From Aquabacterium sp. (GTDB taxonomy: Bacteria; Pseudomonadota; Gammaproteobacteria; Burkholderiales; Burkholderiaceae_C), in NCBI GenBank assembly GCA_023266355.1, contig JAHFQM010000002.1, positions 1 to 64,000 on the forward strand: 64,000 bases of DNA. The letters are read 5' to 3'. Below are positions 60,756 through 64,000 of this stretch, one piece after another (the first letter of the stretch is position 1; the number at the start of each line of letters is the position of its first letter). The notes beneath the pieces were generated by a model that saw nothing but the letters and a program-made list of their open reading frames with translations, had not been told where the DNA came from and did not search any database. The position numbers and the translations under genes were made by a program.

Positions 60756-63722
60756 TCAGGCCTTGTGCTCGAAGGGCAGGGTGACTTGGGCGAGGTCCTT
60801 GCGGGTCTCGACCAGCACCAGCGGGCCTTCGTCCACCACCACCACGGGCTTGCGCTCGCGCGGCACGTGCACAGGCTTGGGTTCCTGGGCGATGGCTTCT
60901 TTCACCTGGCGGATGCGCTCTGCGTCCGAGTTCACCCACTGCAGGCCAGCCGTCTGGGCAATGGCCGTCAGTTCGTCCATGGGCAGCACGAACGGTGCGG
61001 CCTTGACTGCGGCGACTGGCGTGGGCTCGGCCGCGGCAGGCACGGCAGGGGCCGCCGCTGCGACTGCCACGGTCGGCGTTGCCGGCACTTCGGCGGGGGC
61101 CTCGGTGCTGGCTTCGGCAGAAGCGCCCGTCAGCACATCAGACAGCACGTGGGCTTCGGCTTCGGACAGCGGGGAGGGCTGTGTCTCGGCGAAAGCCAGG
61201 GCTTCCGGTGCCGTGGCGTCGGCGTTCACGTCCGTGTGGGCGGTGCTGCTGTCTGCCGATGCCTCGTCGCGGCGTTCGCCACGGCGGTTGCGACCGCGAC
61301 CACCACGGCGGCGGCCATCCTGGCCCTCGCCCTGACCATCTTGCACGTCTTGCGCATCGGCCGATGCAGCGGCTTCGGTGCCATCCTGGCGGTCCACTTG
61401 GCCATCGGCCTCGGCGGCGTCCACCAGCGATTGCTGGCCCGTGCCTTCTTCGCGCTCACCGCGACCACGGCCACCGCGACGGCGGCGGCGGCCACCTTCG
61501 CGTTCGCCTTCCGCTGCGGCGGACAGCTCCGGCGCACCGCCTTCGGCAGCGGCCAGGCCCAGGGCTTGTGCCTCTGCGGCAATGGCTTCACGGTTGATCA
61601 CCGGGCGCTCGCCCTGATCGGCACCGCGGCCACCACGGCCACGGCCACCGCGGCCGCCTTCACGGCCACTGTCTCGGCCACCTTCACGCGCACCCTCGCG
61701 GCCCGCCTGAGCGGCATCGCCCTCCGGACGGTCTTCGCGCGGGCCCTGACGGCGACCCCGGGCTTCGCCACGGTCTTTGTCGGTGCCCTTGTCAGCGCGG
61801 TCCGATTTGTCGGCACGGTCACCGCGTTCCGAACGCTCGTTGCGCTCACCACGGCCCCCACGGCGCTGGCCGTCGCGGCGGCCACGGCCCTTGTCTTCCT
61901 TGGCGGGCTCGGCAGGCGTGGTCACGGCCGGCTCGGCCACCACCGGTGCCGGTGCAGAGGCGCTGTCGCCCGCACCGAACAGGCGCTTGATGAAGCCGAA
62001 GAAGCCGCCCGATTTGACCGGGGCTGCAGCCGCTGCACCGGCTTGCACGGGGGCAGGCAGGCTGGCGGCGGGCGCGGCGGTGATCACCGGCTCGTCCTTC
62101 GGGAGCGCCACGGGCGCCGGCTGGTCGGGCAGCACGCCCTTGATGATCGGCTCCTGCTTGGGCTTGGCGCTCTTCTCGCGGCGGGTGATGCCCACCTCGT
62201 CGTCCGGCTCCTCGATCATCGTGTAGCTGGCCTGGATGTTTTCCAGACGCGGGTCGTCGTGACGCAGACGCTCCAGCTTGTAGTTCGGGGTTTCGAGGTG
62301 CTTGTTGGGCACCAGCAGCACGGTCACGCGCTGCTTGAGCTCGATCTTGGTGATCTCGGTGCGCTTCTCATTGAGCAGGAAGGAGGTCACTTCCACCGGC
62401 ACTTGCACGTGCACGGCCGAGGTGTTGTCCTTCATGGACTCTTCCTGGATGATGCGCAGGATCTGCAGCGCCGACGATTCGGTGTCGCGGATGTGGCCGG
62501 TGCCGTTGCAACGCGGGCAGGTGATGTGGCTGCCTTCGCTCAGCGCGGGGCGCAGGCGTTGGCGCGACATCTCCAGCAAACCGAACTTCGAGATGGAGCT
62601 GAACTGCACGCGAGCGCGGTCGAAGCGCAGGGCGTCACGCAGACGCTGCTCGACCTCGCGGCGGTTCTTGTTGTCCTCCATGTCGATGAAGTCCATGACG
62701 ATCAGGCCACCCAGATCGCGCAGGCGCATCTGGCGGGCGATTTCGTCGGCCGCTTCCAGGTTGGTGCGGAAGGCGGTTTCCTCGATGTCGCTGCCACGTG
62801 TGGCGCGCGCCGAGTTCACGTCCACCGACACCAGGGCCTCGGTGTGGTCGATCACGATGGCGCCGCCGGAAGGCAGGTTCACCGTGCGGCTGAAGGCCGT
62901 CTCGATCTGGTGCTCGATCTGGAAGCGCGCGAACAGGGCGGCGTCGTCGCGGTAGCGCTTGACCCGGGTCGACTGGTCGGGCATGACGTGCAGCATGAAC
63001 TGCTTGGCCTGCTCGTAGATGTCGTCCGTGTCGATCAGGATTTCGCCAATGTCGTTGGTGAAATAGTCGCGGATGGCGCGGATGACCAGCGACGACTCCT
63101 GGTAGATCAGGTAGGCGCCCTTGCCAGCACCGGAGGCCTCGTCGATGGCCGTCCACAGCTTGAGCATGTAGTTCAGGTCCCACTGCAGCTCGGCAGCGGT
63201 GCGGCCGATGCCAGCGGTGCGGGCGATCAGGCTCATGCCCTTCGGGTACTCCAGCTGGTCCATCGCCTCCTTGAGCTCTTCGCGCTCATCGCCCTCGATG
63301 CGGCGGCTCACGCCACCGCCACGCGGGTTGTTGGGCATCAGGACCAGGTAGCGGCCGGCGAGCGACACGAAGGTCGTCAGGGCCGCGCCTTTGTTGCCGC
63401 GCTCTTCCTTTTCGACCTGGACGAGCAGTTCCTGCCCTTCCTTGATCACGTCCTGGATGCGGGCAGAACGGACTTCGACGCCGTCCTTGAAATACTGGCG
63501 CGAAATTTCCTTGAACGGCAGGAAGCCGTGGCGTTCCTCGCCGTAATCGACGAAACAGGCTTCCAGGGAAGGCTCGACGCGGGTGACGACGGCCTTGTAA
63601 ATGTTGCCCTTGCGTTGTTCGCGGCCTTCGATTTCGGTCTCGAAGTCGAGCAGTTTCTGCCCGTCAACGATGGCCAGGCGCCGTTCTTCCGGCTGCGTGG
63701 CATTGATCAGCATGCGCTTCAT
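60756..63722 (-). CDS. rne: Ribonuclease E
   Basis: A 988-residue RNase E. The N-terminal half has [21 protein letters not shown], the S1 domain ([35 protein letters not shown]), the DNase I-like catalytic region ([41 protein letters not shown]) with the two Asp, and the Zn-link CPRCNGTG. The C-terminal half is a disordered scaffold with long Arg/Gly/Asp/Glu-rich stretches and a conserved end ([30 protein letters not shown]). It should form the degradosome and process rRNA and mRNA. ATG at 63722 follows GAGGAG. Confidence 0.97.
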   Translation of the reverse strand: MKRMLINATQPEERRLAIVDGQKLLDFETEIEGREQRKGNIYKAVVTRVEPSLEACFVDYGEERHGFLPFKEISRQYFKDGVEVRSARIQDVIKEGQELLVQVEKEERGNKGAALTTFVSLAGRYLVLMPNNPRGGGVSRRIEGDEREELKEAMDQLEYPKGMSLIARTAGIGRTAAELQWDLNYMLKLWTAIDEASGAGKGAYLIYQESSLVIRAIRDYFTNDIGEILIDTDDIYEQAKQFMLHVMPDQSTRVKRYRDDAALFARFQIEHQIETAFSRTVNLPSGGAIVIDHTEALVSVDVNSARATRGSDIEETAFRTNLEAADEIARQMRLRDLGGLIVMDFIDMEDNKNRREVEQRLRDALRFDRARVQFSSISKFGLLEMSRQRLRPALSEGSHITCPRCNGTGHIRDTESSALQILRIIQEESMKDNTSAVHVQVPVEVTSFLLNEKRTEITKIELKQRVTVLLVPNKHLETPNYKLERLRHDDPRLENIQASYTMIEEPDDEVGITRREKSAKPKQEPIIKGVLPDQPAPVALPKDEPVITAAPAASLPAPVQAGAAAAAPVKSGGFFGFIKRLFGAGDSASAPAPVVAEPAVTTPAEPAKEDKGRGRRDGQRRGGRGERNERSERGDRADKSDRADKGTDKDRGEARGRRQGPREDRPEGDAAQAGREGAREGGRDSGREGGRGGRGRGGRGADQGERPVINREAIAAEAQALGLAAAEGGAPELSAAAEGEREGGRRRRRGGRGRGEREEGTGQQSLVDAAEADGQVDRQDGTEAAASADAQDVQDGQGEGQDGRRRGGRGRNRRGERRDEASADSSTAHTDVNADATAPEALAFAETQPSPLSEAEAHVLSDVLTGASAEASTEAPAEVPATPTVAVAAAAPAVPAAAEPTPVAAVKAAPFVLPMDELTAIAQTAGLQWVNSDAERIRQVKEAIAQEPKPVHVPRERKPVVVVDEGPLVLVETRKDLAQVTLPFEHKA

Positions 63723-64000
63723 GGTGTCTCCTCGGTGCAATCAGAGGCACTCCGGGATGGCGCCGGAATGACCTCCAGTGGCCACCTGCCTTGCGGCGGG
63801 TGACTGCCTTCATGCACGAGCAACGACGCTGAACCGAGAAGGAATTGCCTGGGACGTCAGGCCCGCGAGAGGCGGGTTGAGGTCAGGGGCGCGCGTGTCG
63901 GGATGGGAACACGTGTGTTTCGCCAGGCGGACGCAGGCCCGCGGCGCGGTGCCCGATGGGCGTGCGTGCAGGGCAGGGTCAGGAAATTGGCGGGCCAGTC
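63723..64000 (-). promoter_or_regulatory. Long 5' untranslated region of rne
   Basis: At least 278 bases without a gene upstream of rne to the window edge. On the minus strand CACCCGCC-GCAA-GGCAGGTG (63783-63802) forms a hairpin with a GNRA-type loop and one mismatch. A shorter CCCGC-CTCT-GCGGG-like stem lies further upstream. In E. coli the rne leader mediates feedback by RNase E; a similar role here is inferred from length and structure only. Confidence 0.4.

Noticed and set aside
59673..63803. A 1,376-residue plus-strand open frame antisense to rne
   Set aside because: It is generated by the Arg/Gly/Glu codon bias of RNase E's C-terminal scaffold; it has no domain or ribosome binding site.

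Overview
This window comes from a high-GC betaproteobacterium, most likely a member of the Burkholderiales. The evidence is the gene order yceD-rpmF-plsX-fabH-fabD-fabG-acpP-fabF-rpoE-rseA-mucD-lepA-lepB-DUF4845-rnc-era-recO-pdxJ-acpS-nagZ, the protein sequences, and an RNase E with a long Arg-rich tail. No tRNA, rRNA, CRISPR array or insertion sequence was seen. Genes are tightly packed, with many 4-base stop/start overlaps.

Accessory region (about 1.4-21.8 kb). Between a bipA/typA 3' end plus an acyl-CoA hydrolase gene and a conserved dusA gene lies a biosynthetic cluster. It is dominated by one 4,928-residue hybrid NRPS-PKS on the minus strand. I read its order as A-PCP-KS-AT-ACP-aminotransferase-C-A-PCP-C-PCP-C-A-PCP. 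Manual reading of the adenylation pockets suggests Pro, Gly and Gly. The AT looks malonyl-specific, and the embedded class III aminotransferase should turn the beta-keto group into a beta-amine. One C-PCP module has no A domain, and there is no thioesterase or reductase at the end. Two alpha/beta-hydrolase-fold proteins follow in the same operon: one with a Cys nucleophile, one with Arg in the nucleophile position. They resemble the pair known from exosortase/EPS loci. A JmjC/cupin-like oxygenase follows them. A methyltransferase-Sfp-type phosphopantetheinyl transferase pair and a divergent membrane-anchored SGNH hydrolase complete the cluster. A 17-bp palindrome sits upstream of the megasynthase. 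This is the best candidate for an undescribed system: a small Pro/beta-amino acid/Gly product with an unusual release step.

Mixed housekeeping region (about 21.8-37.5 kb). It holds dusA, adenine deaminase, a LigB-type dioxygenase, an FtsX-type ABC permease without its ATPase, cheW, ychF, a UbiH-like monooxygenase, dsbC, a DUF3108 protein, an M61 peptidase, DUF3429, an RsmI-like methylase and a Maf protein.

Core region (about 37.6-57.3 kb). The ribosomal L32/fatty acid synthesis operon leads into the sigma-E stress operon, which lacks rseB, and then lepA-lepB-rnc-era-recO-pdxJ-acpS-nagZ. Two structured leaders stand out. One lies upstream of rpmF. The other is a 67-nt two-hairpin RNA ending in a perfect terminator whose U-tract directly abuts the lepA start codon. 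AcpS (for the fatty acid ACP) and the Sfp-type enzyme (for the megasynthase) give the two carrier-protein systems separate activating enzymes.

The right end (57.3-64 kb) carries an acyl-CoA synthetase under a perfect 14-bp palindromic operator, an ATP-grasp protein and rne.
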